DNA from: CAWBRT01 sp963832785
Lineage (GTDB): Bacteria; Acidobacteriota; Terriglobia; Terriglobales; Acidobacteriaceae
Reading direction: 5' to 3'
Length of the DNA: 64,000 bases
NCBI GenBank assembly: GCA_963832785.1
Contig: CAWHVF010000005.1
Coordinates: 1,488,001-1,552,000 of the forward strand
The translations under genes and the position numbers were made by a program. A model generated the notes under the pieces. That model was not told where the DNA came from. It did no database searches and saw only the letters and a list, made by a program, of their open reading frames with translations. Positions 16,009 through 25,207 of the stretch are shown here, piece after piece. Each line of letters opens with the position of its first letter. Position 1 is the stretch's first letter.

Positions 16009-17772
16009 TTACCCGGACACTTTCTGCGCCCTTGGCCGGGGCACGGTTTCCTTGATCTGGCCGGCGCGGCAGAAAGTGAAGTCGCAGCCTTCGTTGGCCT
16101 GCGTGACCGATTCCAGGAACAGCTTGCGGTAGCCTCTTTGCTCTTTCAACTCGGGTTTGACCCAGGCGGCTGCGCGCTGCTTCAGTTCGGCGTCGCTAAC
16201 CAGCAGCGAAATGGAGCGCTGCGAGACGCTCAGCCGAATGCGGTCGCCCGAGCGCACCAGTGCCAGCGGGCCGCCCAGCGCCGATTCCGGAACCACATGC
16301 AGAACCACCGTGCCGAAAGCGGTGCCGCTCATGCGTCCATCGGAGATGCGCACCATGTCTTTGACGCCCTGTTTGGCCAACTTCTTCGGGATGGGGATAT
16401 AGCCGGCCTCGGGCATGCCGGGCGCGCCGATCGGGCCGATGTTTTTCAGCACGAGAATGTCTTCGGGATTGACGTCCAGGTTGGGATCGTCGATGCGCTG
16501 GGCCATGTCCTGGGCGTTCTCGAAGACCACGGCGCGGCCTTCGTGCTCCATCAAATTGGCCGAGGCGGCGGACTGCTTGATGAGCGCCCCGTCCGGCGCC
16601 AGATTGCCGTGCAAGACGGCCACGCCGCCAACTTTGTAAATAGGATTACTGAACGGGCGCACCAGGTCCTGCTTGAACGGCGGGCCGGCGCTTTCCAACT
16701 CCTCGCCCCAGGTGCGGCCGGTGACGGTCAGGGCGTCGAGGTGCAGCAGCGGCTTGAGTTCGCGCATGAGGGTAATCATTCCGCCCGCCTTGTGGAAGTC
16801 CTCCATGTACCCCTGGCCGGAAGGCTTGAGGTCGACCAGCACGGGCGTCTCGCGGCTCATGGCGTCCCAGCCTTCTAGGTCGATGCCGATGCCCAGCCGT
16901 CCGGCGATGGCCGTCAGGTGGACGATGCCGTTGGTCGAGCCGCCGATGGCCAGCAGCACGCGCATGGCGTTCTCGATGGCCTTGGGCGTAATGATCTTGT
17001 CGGGAGTCAGCTTTTGCTGGATCATGCGCACCGCCTGTGCGCCGGTTTCTTCGGCAATGCGCATGCGGTCGGCGGTGACCGCCGGCGGACAGGCGCCGCC
17101 GGGAAGCATCATGCCCAACCCCTCGACCATGCAGGCGACGGTGCTGGCGGTGCCCATCACCGAGCAGAAGCCGACGCTCGGCACCAGCACATTGTTGACG
17201 TCTTCGATCTCCTCGGCGTCGATCTGCTCGCCGCGGTACATGGCCCAGTAGCGCCGGCAGTCGGTGCAGGCGCCCACGCGCACGCCGCGATGCCCGCCGG
17301 TCAGCATGGCTCCGGTCACCAGCGAGATGGCGGGTATGCCGGCCGAGGCCGCGCCCATCAACTGCGCCGGCACGTTCTTGTCGCAGCCGCCGATCATGAC
17401 CACCGAATCCATGGGCTGCGCGCGGATCATCTCTTCCGTGTCGATCGCCATCAGGTTGCGCAGATACATGCTGGTGGGATAGGCGAAGCTCTCGTGCAGC
17501 GAGATGGTGGGAAAGACTATCGGCAGGCCGCCGGCCAGCATCACCCCGCGCTTGACCGCCTCGATCAGTTGCGGCGCGTTGCCGTGGCAGGGATTGTATC
17601 CGCTGCCGGTGTTGATGATGCCGACGATGGGACGCGACAGCACATCATTGGTGTAGCCGGCTCCCTTGATAAAAGCCTTGCGCAAAAACAGAGAAAATTC
17701 CTCGTCGCCGTAACTGGTCAGGCCCTTGCGCAGGCCGGTCTTCTGGTTATCAGTGCTTTTGTTCTTTTCCAT
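16009..17772 (-). CDS. IlvD/Edd family dehydratase
   Basis: This 587-residue Fe-S dehydratase removes water from a 2,3-dihydroxy acid or sugar acid to give a 2-keto acid. The start at 17772 (MEKNKSTDNQ) is chosen over an upstream ATG because a GGAG lies 9 bases before it. Conserved cysteines appear in NPCHGNAPQLIEAVKRGV, GGCDKNVPAQLMGAASAG and the CTDCRRYW segment; the IlvD-type KPSGQGYMEDFHKAGGM also occurs. The long insertion AMYRGEQIDAEEIEDVNN is more like the pentonate/sugar-acid dehydratase branch than anabolic IlvD. No ilvC or ilvBN lies nearby, so a catabolic sugar-acid role is as likely as valine/isoleucine synthesis. Confidence 0.88.
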   Translation of the reverse strand: MEKNKSTDNQKTGLRKGLTSYGDEEFSLFLRKAFIKGAGYTNDVLSRPIVGIINTGSGYNPCHGNAPQLIEAVKRGVMLAGGLPIVFPTISLHESFAYPTSMYLRNLMAIDTEEMIRAQPMDSVVMIGGCDKNVPAQLMGAASAGIPAISLVTGAMLTGGHRGVRVGACTDCRRYWAMYRGEQIDAEEIEDVNNVLVPSVGFCSVMGTASTVACMVEGLGMMLPGGACPPAVTADRMRIAEETGAQAVRMIQQKLTPDKIITPKAIENAMRVLLAIGGSTNGIVHLTAIAGRLGIGIDLEGWDAMSRETPVLVDLKPSGQGYMEDFHKAGGMITLMRELKPLLHLDALTVTGRTWGEELESAGPPFKQDLVRPFSNPIYKVGGVAVLHGNLAPDGALIKQSAASANLMEHEGRAVVFENAQDMAQRIDDPNLDVNPEDILVLKNIGPIGAPGMPEAGYIPIPKKLAKQGVKDMVRISDGRMSGTAFGTVVLHVVPESALGGPLALVRSGDRIRLSVSQRSISLLVSDAELKQRAAAWVKPELKEQRGYRKLFLESVTQANEGCDFTFCRAGQIKETVPRPRAQKVSG

Positions 17773-17884
17773 AATGAGCAGCTCCGGAAGCGGGCACTTA
17801 TGCGTGTGCAAACGCCAGGCAGATTAGGAACTCCTCGAAACCTAACGCCGAAGCCGGCGGATGTCAAATTGTGCCTGCGTCGGG

Positions 17885-18562
17885 TTACTGCGTCCGGGCA
17901 GGAATGCTAAATTCCAAGCCGCGGCTTTCGTTCTGGCGGATGGTCTCGGGGACATCCAGTTCGGCGATGGGGATGCGCGCGCGCCGGCCGGAGAGCACGA
18001 ACAGGGTGGATCCCATGATGGCGTAATTCTCCACTTCCTGCTTGTGGCCGTCGCGAAACACCAGCACGGTTGGCTCCGGGCTGGGCTCCGCTTCCTTGGA
18101 GGACGCGGGGCGATTGGGCGCCTGGGCCACGGGCGCGCTTTGCTCAGGCGGAGGCGGATAGCTTGCCGGCGGAGGAGGAGCAGAGGCGTAATAATTTGCC
18201 GGCGGAGCATAGCCCTGTGGATACGGATATGCGTAAGGAGCCGATTGAAATGTTCCCGGAGCGTAGCCCATGTATCCGGGATCGTAATCGTAGCCGTAGT
18301 CGAAGGGAATATAGCCGCCGTAATAAACCGGCCAGTAGCCACCGTAATTCCCGCCGAAATAGCGACCAGGATAATGAGGATGATGTGGAAAGAAACCCGG
18401 GGGCCGGGTTCCGATGCCGATGGACGTGCGGGCAGCTCCGGCAGCTGTGCCCAAACCCGCGCCATGGCCAAAAGCAACGGCTCCCATACTGTGACTCTGC
18501 GCCGCCGCCGCCCCGCACATCACCAGCGAAAAGGTCAAAACCAAAACACCAAGGCGTCGCAT
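17885..18562 (-). CDS. Exported Tyr/Pro/Gly-rich protein of unknown function
   Basis: This 225-residue protein starts MRRLGVLVLTFSLVMCGAAAAQ, a signal peptide with GGGGGTGC upstream of the ATG at 18562. Residues about 40-140 are a low-complexity Tyr/Gly/Pro region (repeats such as YGGYWPVYYGGYIP and DYDPGYMGYAP), then Pro-rich spacers. A short C-terminal domain of about 60 residues follows (EPTVLVFRDGHKQEVENYAIMG, RRARIPIAELDVPETIR). That small domain recurs in many acidobacterial exported proteins by my recollection, but I cannot name it. The Tyr-rich part may be adhesive or surface-exposed. Confidence 0.75.
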   Translation of the reverse strand: MRRLGVLVLTFSLVMCGAAAAQSHSMGAVAFGHGAGLGTAAGAARTSIGIGTRPPGFFPHHPHYPGRYFGGNYGGYWPVYYGGYIPFDYGYDYDPGYMGYAPGTFQSAPYAYPYPQGYAPPANYYASAPPPPASYPPPPEQSAPVAQAPNRPASSKEAEPSPEPTVLVFRDGHKQEVENYAIMGSTLFVLSGRRARIPIAELDVPETIRQNESRGLEFSIPARTQ

Positions 18563-18697
18563 ACTGCACCCCCTTAATGATAACCCCGGTGTAAATAGAG
18601 CGTTCTTATTTTCGTTAGATGCGGAATAACGGAGGCAAGTGCCTGATTCGAAAGGCAACTCTGGACTGGAGAGAGACTTTCCGGCCGTGACTGAGGT

Positions 18698-19861
18698 TCA
18701 GAATCCGCGTGCCAGGTGGACAAGGCCGACCAGGCTGAAGCCAGCTTGCGCCAGAATGACGCTGTAAGCCCCGGCAACCGCGAACGTGCGATAGCGGCGA
18801 CTCTCGAACAGGTCGGCAAAGACGCCGGCGGTGAAGACGATCAGGAACGGCAGGCAGTAAAAAAAGAAGGCGGCACCCGCGCTGGTGGGCGTCAGGATGG
18901 CAAGCAGGGCTATCTCCAGCATCGCCAGCAACGGCGCCGTGTTGCCGAAAAAGCGGGTGCGCGGCCAAAGCAGGTAGCAGAACAACGCCACCACGCTCAA
19001 CAGGGCGGCAGCCGAGGCTTCACGCGAGTAGAAGGAGGCGACGGCGGCCAGCGTTGCCGGAAATGCCAGGCGGGAGAATGCGAGCCACTGGGCATTCGCC
19101 AGGGCGCGGCCGAGCCAGACTATGCTGGTGCCGTAGACAATCCAGAGAAGCGCCAGGGCCGCAAGGCAGGCGGCCGTCAGGATCGTTGCGGCCGCCCCAC
19201 GGCGCTCGGGAACGGCCCAAAGCATGAAAGCCAGGGCCAGCGGCAGCAGCAGCGCCAGCGAGAACTGCGCGCCCACCATCATGGCGATGGCGGTTCCGAG
19301 CAGGGCTATGCGTTTGCGGTTCCAGAACAGGGCCGGACGCGGCGCGTAAAGCGTGTGCGCCACCGCAATAGCGGTAAAGACTGTTCCGAAGGCACCCCAG
19401 GCGCCCAGGATCTCGGGACCGGCCAGCGAACTGCGCGCCACCAGCGCGGGCGTAAAGCAATAAAGACCGATGGCGACGTAGCCGCCCGGATTGCCGTACA
19501 AGCGCCGGGCGACGTGCCAGACGGAGGCGCCCAGCAGCAATCCGGCCAGCAGAAATGGCGCGCGCACCAGCCAGCGATAGCGGTCGAGCGTGGCCGGAGC
19601 CGGCACCTCGGTTGGCGGCGAACCTAAAACGACGGGCAGAATACCCGCCACCGCGGCTTCATCCGCCAGCGGCGAGCGCCACGGTTCGGCCTGCCGCGCG
19701 CCTCTGGCCAAGGCAATGCCGCGCAGGATGCGATTCCCTTCAGCCTGACTGAGCGGCACGTGGGCGATAAATACGCCGGCCTGCAGCAGAAACAGCAGCA
19801 GCAAGAGCGCGGCGAAGACCTGGGGCGCGCCATAACGCCACGATTTTCCCGGCGCCAGCAT
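18698..19861 (-). CDS. Membrane glycosyltransferase-like protein (GT39/ArnT superfamily)
   Basis: This 387-residue protein has about ten hydrophobic helices. The start at 19861 (MLAPGKSWRYG) is chosen because the longer frame would run into the divergent gene at 20028 and is not hydrophobic there. After the first helix the periplasmic loop carries HVPLSQAEGNRILRGIALA, resembling the acidic loop of polyprenyl-phosphate-sugar transferases, and helices follow with GPEILGAWGAFGTVF. The family moves sugars from lipid-linked donors at the membrane. The catalytic acidic pair is not certain, and at 387 residues it lacks the large C-terminal domain of ArnT. The donor and acceptor are unknown. Confidence 0.7.
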   Translation of the reverse strand: MLAPGKSWRYGAPQVFAALLLLLFLLQAGVFIAHVPLSQAEGNRILRGIALARGARQAEPWRSPLADEAAVAGILPVVLGSPPTEVPAPATLDRYRWLVRAPFLLAGLLLGASVWHVARRLYGNPGGYVAIGLYCFTPALVARSSLAGPEILGAWGAFGTVFTAIAVAHTLYAPRPALFWNRKRIALLGTAIAMMVGAQFSLALLLPLALAFMLWAVPERRGAAATILTAACLAALALLWIVYGTSIVWLGRALANAQWLAFSRLAFPATLAAVASFYSREASAAALLSVVALFCYLLWPRTRFFGNTAPLLAMLEIALLAILTPTSAGAAFFFYCLPFLIVFTAGVFADLFESRRYRTFAVAGAYSVILAQAGFSLVGLVHLARGF

Positions 19862-20027
19862 CTGCCTCACAGTTGTATCACGGCACCGCCCAGGCTGCTC
19901 AACTCGATTTCCTGAGGGCGATATTCCTCCCAGGCGCTGCCTCACACGCCCGAAGGCGTCTCCACGGGGTTTTTCCGGCGCTTTCCAGAGAGTAGAATCC
20001 GGTAACAAGCAATACTCCGGAGCCCTT

Positions 20028-22937
20028 ATGGCCACTGCCGCGAAAACCGGTTCCTCCGCCGCTTCCGCCGACACCAGCATTGTCCAGCTTCTAGGCCGCA
20101 TCATCGAGCCCAGCCGGGTTCTGAGCCGGCCCATCGACCTGATTGCCTTCGCCTCCGATGCCAGCTTTTACCGGCTTATTCCCAAGGCGGTGGTATTGTC
20201 GCGTGGCGTGGAGGAGATTCAGGCGCTGTTCCGCTTCAGCCATGAGCAGCGCGTTCCGCTCACCTTCCGCGCCGCCGGCACCAGCCTCTCCGGCCAGGCG
20301 ATCACCGACGGCATCCTGGTGGAGGTGGCGCGCCACTGGCGCCTGCTGAAGGTCGAGGACGAGGGCAGGAAGGTGCGCGTGCAGCCCGGCATCATCGGCG
20401 CGCACGTCAACCTGGCGCTGCGGCCCCACCGGGCGAAGATCGGGCCCGATCCGGCCTCCATCAGCGCCTGCATGATGGGTGGAATCCTGGCCAACAACTC
20501 CAGCGGAATGTGCTGCGGGGTTCAGCAGAACGCCTATCACACGCTCGACTCGCTTACCTTCGTTCTTCCCTCCGGCACGGTGATCGATACGGCCGACCCT
20601 AAGGCGGACGAGCTATTCCGCGCAGGCGAGCCGCGGCTGGCCGAGGGAATCCTGGCCCTGAAGCGCGAAATCGAGGCCAACACCGCCCTGCGCGAACGCA
20701 TACGGGCCAAGTACCGGCAGAAGAACACCACCGGCTATTCGCTGAACGCTTTTATCGACTTCGATCGCCCGGTCGACATCTTCCGCCACCTGCTGATCGG
20801 CTCGGAAGGCACGCTGGCCTTCGTCGCCGAAGCCGTGCTGAACACCGTTCCCGACCTGCCGGTGAAGTACACCGGCCTGCTGCTGTTTCCGGATTTGTAC
20901 GCCGCCTGCGCCGCCATCGTGCCCTTGCGGGATGCCGGGGCCAAGGCGCTGGAGCTGATGGACCGCGCTTCCCTGCGCTCGGTCGAAGACCAGGCGGGAA
21001 CTCCGCCCTCGGTCCGCGGCTTGCCGGAGGGCGCCGCCGGCATCCTGGTGGAGTTTCAGGCGGCAGACGAAGCCGAGCGCAGTCAACTGGAAACCCTGGC
21101 GGCCACAGCCATATCCGGCTTGAAGCTGCTGCTGCCGCCCGAGTTCACGCACGACGCCGCGCAACAGGCGGCTTTGTGGAAGATCCGCGCCGGGCTGTTT
21201 CCCTCGGTCGGAGCGGCGCGCCACAGCGGCACCACGGTCATCATCGAGGACGTGGCCTTTCCCATCGAGCGCCTGGCCGATGCCACCATCGATCTGACCA
21301 AGCTGTTTGCCAAGCACGGCTACCACAACGGCATCATCTTCGGCCACGCCAAAGACGGAAACCTGCACTTTGTCATCACGCAATCGTTCAACGACCAGGC
21401 GGCCATCGATCAATACTCAGGTTTCCTGAACGACGTGGTTGAGCTGGTGGTCAAGCGCTACGACGGGGCGCTGAAGGCCGAGCACGGCACCGGCCGCAAT
21501 ATGGCCCCGTTCGTCGAGACCGAGTGGGGACCGGAAGCCTACTCGATCATGAAGCAGCTGAAAGAGCTGGTCGATCCGGAAAACCTGCTCAACCCGGGCG
21601 TGGTGATAAATGCCGATCCCGCCTGTCACCTGCACGACCTCAAGCCCATGCCGTCAGTCGAGGAAGAGGTGGACAAGTGCACCGAGTGCGGCTTCTGCGA
21701 GTCCAAATGCCCAAGCCGCGAGCTGACCACCACGCCACGGCAGCGCATCGTGATCCGCCGCGAGATGGCGCGGCTGGAAATGGGCAACGGCGGGGACCGC
21801 GCTCTGTACGCGGCGCTGGAGGCGAAATTTCCCTACTCCGTTCTGGACACCTGCGCCACCGACGGCCTGTGCGCCACCGCCTGCCCGGTCTCGATCGACA
21901 CCGGGCAGTTGACCAAGCGCTTCCGCAAGGTGCGGCATACGCCGCGCGCCCACCGCGTAGCCATTTTTGTGGCCCGCAACTTCGCCCTGATCGAACGCGG
22001 AGTGCGCACCGCGCTGCGCACCGGTCATGCCGTGCAGTCGATCTTCGGACTGGGCTCCATGACGGCCATCACCAGACTGATGCGCGCCGTCGCCGGCGAC
22101 CAGGTTCCGCTGTGGACGGCCGACATGCCGCACGCCGCCCCGCGTCGGCCGCCTACCGCGCGTGCCCGGGCGCAGGCGGTCTACTTCCCGAGTTGCATCT
22201 CGCGCACCATGGGACCCGCACATCCACCGCAGAAACAAGAGCGCCAATTCGGAGCCGTGAACGATTCGCGCGAGCTTTCCCTGATGCAGGCGCTGGTAGC
22301 GCTGGCCGCGCGCGCCCAGGTCCCGGTCTACATTCCGGACGACGTCACCGGCCACTGCTGCGGCGTGCCGTTCTCTTCCAAGGGATTCGCCGAGGCGCAC
22401 AAGCTGACGGTGAACCAGACTATCGCCAAGTTCTGGGAGTGGTCGGACAGGGGCCGACTGCCCATCGTGGTCGATACCAGCCCCTGCACCTACGGCCTGA
22501 CCACTTCACGCGCCTGGCTGACGGCGGAGAACCAGAGGAAGTTCGACCTGATGCGCATCCAGGACAGCATTGCGTTCGTGCATGACGTGCTGCTGCCCCG
22601 GCTGGCGGTGCGGCGCAAGCTGCCGTCGGTGGCCCTGCATCCGGTCTGCTCGGTGGTCAAGATGAACCTGACGCCCAAGCTGGAGGCCGTGGCCCGCGCC
22701 TGCAGCGACGCGGTTACCGTGCCCCTGGCCGCCGGCTGTTGCGGCTTCGCCGGCGACCGCGGCTTCCTGCTGCCGGAGCTGACCGAATCGGCCACCCGAG
22801 GCGAGGCCCACGAGGTGCTCAGCCGGCAGTACGATGGCTACTTCTCCAGCAGCCGCACCTGCGAGATCGGCATGACCCGCGCCACCGGCGAGGTGTACCG
22901 CTCCTTCATTTACCTGTTGGAGGAAGCCACCAGATAA
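20028..22937 (+). CDS. FAD/Fe-S 2-hydroxyacid dehydrogenase (GlcD-GlcF-like fusion)
   Basis: This 969-residue protein fuses an FAD-linked oxidase to a heterodisulfide-reductase-like Fe-S module. The N-terminal FAD domain has FRAAGTSLSGQAITDG (near 82-97) and GSEGTLAFVAEAVLNTVPD; the cap is followed by HGTGRNMAPFVETEWG. A ferredoxin region carries CTECGFCESKCPSRELTTTP and CATDGLCATACPVSIDTGQL, the second lacking one Cys as is usual in this group. Two CCG-type domains end the protein (GHCCGVPFSSKGF; AAGCCGFAGDRGF). Relatives oxidise D-lactate or D-2-hydroxyglutarate and pass electrons to quinone or cytochrome. GGAG precedes the ATG by about 6 bases. Substrate is inferred only as a D-2-hydroxy acid. 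Confidence 0.9.
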   Translation: MATAAKTGSSAASADTSIVQLLGRIIEPSRVLSRPIDLIAFASDASFYRLIPKAVVLSRGVEEIQALFRFSHEQRVPLTFRAAGTSLSGQAITDGILVEVARHWRLLKVEDEGRKVRVQPGIIGAHVNLALRPHRAKIGPDPASISACMMGGILANNSSGMCCGVQQNAYHTLDSLTFVLPSGTVIDTADPKADELFRAGEPRLAEGILALKREIEANTALRERIRAKYRQKNTTGYSLNAFIDFDRPVDIFRHLLIGSEGTLAFVAEAVLNTVPDLPVKYTGLLLFPDLYAACAAIVPLRDAGAKALELMDRASLRSVEDQAGTPPSVRGLPEGAAGILVEFQAADEAERSQLETLAATAISGLKLLLPPEFTHDAAQQAALWKIRAGLFPSVGAARHSGTTVIIEDVAFPIERLADATIDLTKLFAKHGYHNGIIFGHAKDGNLHFVITQSFNDQAAIDQYSGFLNDVVELVVKRYDGALKAEHGTGRNMAPFVETEWGPEAYSIMKQLKELVDPENLLNPGVVINADPACHLHDLKPMPSVEEEVDKCTECGFCESKCPSRELTTTPRQRIVIRREMARLEMGNGGDRALYAALEAKFPYSVLDTCATDGLCATACPVSIDTGQLTKRFRKVRHTPRAHRVAIFVARNFALIERGVRTALRTGHAVQSIFGLGSMTAITRLMRAVAGDQVPLWTADMPHAAPRRPPTARARAQAVYFPSCISRTMGPAHPPQKQERQFGAVNDSRELSLMQALVALAARAQVPVYIPDDVTGHCCGVPFSSKGFAEAHKLTVNQTIAKFWEWSDRGRLPIVVDTSPCTYGLTTSRAWLTAENQRKFDLMRIQDSIAFVHDVLLPRLAVRRKLPSVALHPVCSVVKMNLTPKLEAVARACSDAVTVPLAAGCCGFAGDRGFLLPELTESATRGEAHEVLSRQYDGYFSSSRTCEIGMTRATGEVYRSFIYLLEEATR

Positions 22938-23137
22938 GGATTGCCCGGCGCCTGAAGGTTGCGCAGTCACCTGGGATCGGGAGCCCGGCGAACGCTGCGG
23001 TCATCTCCTGCGGCAAACGGTGCCGGCCGGCCAATGCGGGATTGCCTTGCAAAACCCTTGCGTATACAGTATCTAAACTGATCCGCGGCAAGTGACGCGC
23101 TGTGGCAACTTCTGTCGCTCAATCTGAGGAGATGCTC

Positions 23138-24085
23138 ATGCTCAAGCTAATCGTAACGGCGGCTGTAACCGGCGCCATTCACGTTCCCAGCCTCTCTCCC
23201 TACCTGCCATTGACGCCTGACCAGATCGTGGAGGACGCGGTCAAGGCCAATGCCGCAGGCGCCGCCGTGGTGCACGTCCATGCCCGCGATCCCAAAACCG
23301 GCCGTCCGAGCAGCGACCTGAATCTTTTCCGCGAAATCGCCAGCCGGATTTCCGCCCGCTGCGACGCGGTGATCTGCATAACCACCGGCGGCGGACTCGG
23401 CATGTCGCCGGAAGAGAGAGTCCGGCCCATCAGCGTGCTCAAGCCGGAACTGGCCTCACTCAACGCGGGTTCGATCAACTTCGCCATCTACCACCTGGCC
23501 AACAAGATCAAGCAGCCGCGCTTCGACTGGGAGCTGCCTTACCTGCAAATGACCGAGGATTTCATCTTTCCCAACACCTTCAAAACGCTCAAGTATTACG
23601 GCAAGTCGATGCAGGAGGCCGGCACCAAGCCCGAGCTGGAAATCTACGACACCGGCATGATCAACAACCTCAAGCACCTCATCGACCTGGGCGCGATGAA
23701 GCCCCCCATTTACCTGCAGTTCGTGATGGGCATTCTCGGAGCTATTCCGGCCTCGGTGCAGAACCTAGTCTTCCTGTATGAAAGCGCGGTGCGCGCCCTC
23801 GGCGAGCGCAACTTTGTCTGGTCGGTGTGCGCCGCCGGCAAGGCGCAGTTGCCGATGATGGCCGTTGCTATGGCCATGGGCGGAAACACGCGCGTGGGCC
23901 TGGAGGACAGTCTCTACGTCGGGCCGGGCCAGTTAGCCAAGAGCAGCGCCGAGCAGGTGGCCAGGGTGGTGACGATGGCCAACCAACTCAGCCTGGAAAT
24001 CGCCAGCCCCGACGACGCGCGCGCCATCCTCGGCCTCAAGGGCAAGAACCAGACCGGGTGGGCAGCGGCAGCGGTTAGCGGTTAG
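23138..24085 (+). CDS. Beta-keto acid cleavage enzyme (BKACE, DUF849)
   Basis: This 315-residue Zn-dependent enzyme of the BKACE family transfers acetyl-CoA onto a beta-keto acid and splits it into two products. The ATG at 23138 is chosen because GAGGAG lies 6 bases before it. Motifs are VVHVHARDPKTGRPSSD near 35-51 with the metal-binding His pair, ITTGGGLGMSPEERVRP, and the C-terminal GGNTRVGLEDSLYVGPGQLAKS with the family's VGLEDS. Substrates vary widely (keto-adipate, keto-5-aminohexanoate and others), so this one cannot be assigned. It sits between an FAD dehydrogenase and an ADP-forming acyl-CoA synthetase, which suits a short carboxylic-acid catabolic path ending in ATP formation. Confidence 0.92.
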   Translation: MLKLIVTAAVTGAIHVPSLSPYLPLTPDQIVEDAVKANAAGAAVVHVHARDPKTGRPSSDLNLFREIASRISARCDAVICITTGGGLGMSPEERVRPISVLKPELASLNAGSINFAIYHLANKIKQPRFDWELPYLQMTEDFIFPNTFKTLKYYGKSMQEAGTKPELEIYDTGMINNLKHLIDLGAMKPPIYLQFVMGILGAIPASVQNLVFLYESAVRALGERNFVWSVCAAGKAQLPMMAVAMAMGGNTRVGLEDSLYVGPGQLAKSSAEQVARVVTMANQLSLEIASPDDARAILGLKGKNQTGWAAAAVSG

Positions 24086-24086
24086 G

Positions 24087-24151
24087 GATCAGGGGTTAGG
24101 GACTAGGATTAGATTGAGCGCTTCTTCACTCCACATCCCTAACCCCTGATC
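24087..24151. repeat. Long perfect inverted repeat after the BKACE gene
   Basis: GATCAGGGGTTAGGGA (24087-24102) and TCCCTAACCCCTGATC (24136-24151) are exact reverse complements with a 33-base spacer. The left arm starts 2 bases after the stop codon. It may help end transcription or protect the message, but no T-run follows. Confidence 0.65.
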
Positions 24152-24208
24152 ACTTAGCCTTGCTCTTCAATCTGAAATCGAAAACAAAAATGCGAGGGGA
24201 GACCGCTG

Positions 24209-24880
24209 ATGAACGTCATCGAAGATGCCTTGCGCTGCGGCCGGTCAAGTCTAAGCGAGCATGAGTCCAAGCGATTTCTCTCCGGCTTTGGCATCAACGC
24301 CTGCCGCGAAACCCTCGTCGACGGTCCCGACCCGGCGGTAGCCGCGGCCGCGAGCATTGGATTTCCGGTGGTCTTGAAGGTGTCCGGGGCCACTCTCGCT
24401 CACAAAACCGAGGTAGGCGGGGTAGCGCTCAACCTCAAAAGCGAGCAGGAGGTGCGCGACGAGGCGCGCCGGCTTATGCGCATTCCCGGCTGCGAGGGCC
24501 TGCTGGTTCAGGAAATGGTCAAAGGAGACCGGGAACTGGTATGCGGCCTGGTGCGCGACGGCCAGCTTGGGGCCTGCGTAATGTTCGGCCTGGGCGGCAT
24601 CTTCACCGAACTGCTCGACGATGCGGTCTTCCGCGTTGCCCCCATCACCGCCGCCGACGCTGACGAAATGATGGCCGAGATTCGCAGCGCGAAAATTCTC
24701 GGCCCGTTTCGCGGCCAGGCGCCGGTGAACCGTGAGGCGCTGGCTGGGATTCTGGTTTCGCTGGGAAACATCGGCCTGCGGCACCAGGCGGTGCAGGCGG
24801 TCGACATCAATCCGCTGAAGATCCGGAGTGACGGCACGCCGGTGGCGGTGGATGCGCTGGTCGTGCTGGGTTCGGGCTAA
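24209..24880 (+). CDS. ADP-forming acyl-CoA synthetase, beta (ATP-grasp) subunit
   Basis: This 223-residue ATP-grasp protein forms the beta part of an acetyl-CoA synthetase (ADP-forming), which converts acyl-CoA, ADP and phosphate to the acid, CoA and ATP. It shows FPVVLKVSGATLAHKTEVGG (near 52-71) with the family's SGA and HKTEVGGV, LVQEMVKGDRELVCGL, MFGLGGIFTELLDD and VDINPLKI at the end. Length matches a stand-alone beta subunit (about 220-240 residues). AGGGGAG lies upstream of the ATG. The alpha subunit follows 327 bases later, across an inverted-repeat element, and carries two frameshifts. Confidence 0.9.
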   Translation: MNVIEDALRCGRSSLSEHESKRFLSGFGINACRETLVDGPDPAVAAAASIGFPVVLKVSGATLAHKTEVGGVALNLKSEQEVRDEARRLMRIPGCEGLLVQEMVKGDRELVCGLVRDGQLGACVMFGLGGIFTELLDDAVFRVAPITAADADEMMAEIRSAKILGPFRGQAPVNREALAGILVSLGNIGLRHQAVQAVDINPLKIRSDGTPVAVDALVVLGSG

Positions 24881-24945
24881 CAAGATGAACCGCGGCACGC
24901 GCGACCATCCGAATAATACGAACTGTCGTATATGTTTTTTCGAAA

Positions 24946-25127
24946 TGTCATGTTGAGCGAAGCCGGGGCCTGGCGCGCCCGCGCTGGGGCGGCGGAGCGA
25001 AGCATCCCGGTGCAATTTGTTGGGAAGACGCGGTTGCAGGCTTTCTATATAAAAGCTCGTATCGGCACGGAGTGTGATAGGTCCTGCGGGATGCTTCGCG
25101 CCTCCTACGGAGCCGCTCAGCATGACA
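24946..25127. repeat. 182-bp inverted-repeat element between the two acyl-CoA synthetase genes
   Basis: The ends TGTCATGTTGAGCG (24946-24959) and CGCTCAGCATGACA (25114-25127) are inverted with one mismatch. The interior contains further paired segments such as GCGAAGCATCCCG (25003-25015) against CGGGATGCTTCGC (25087-25099). No open reading frame is convincing. It fills most of the 327-base gap and resembles the TGTCATCCTGAGCG element at 35270-35359. Confidence 0.7.
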
Positions 25128-25207
25128 CACGAAGTACGATTTTTGTCGCGCGAACAGCTCTGGCGGTAGATCACGGAATAGCAAGTTGAAATCTGGAAGG
25201 TGCCCTT

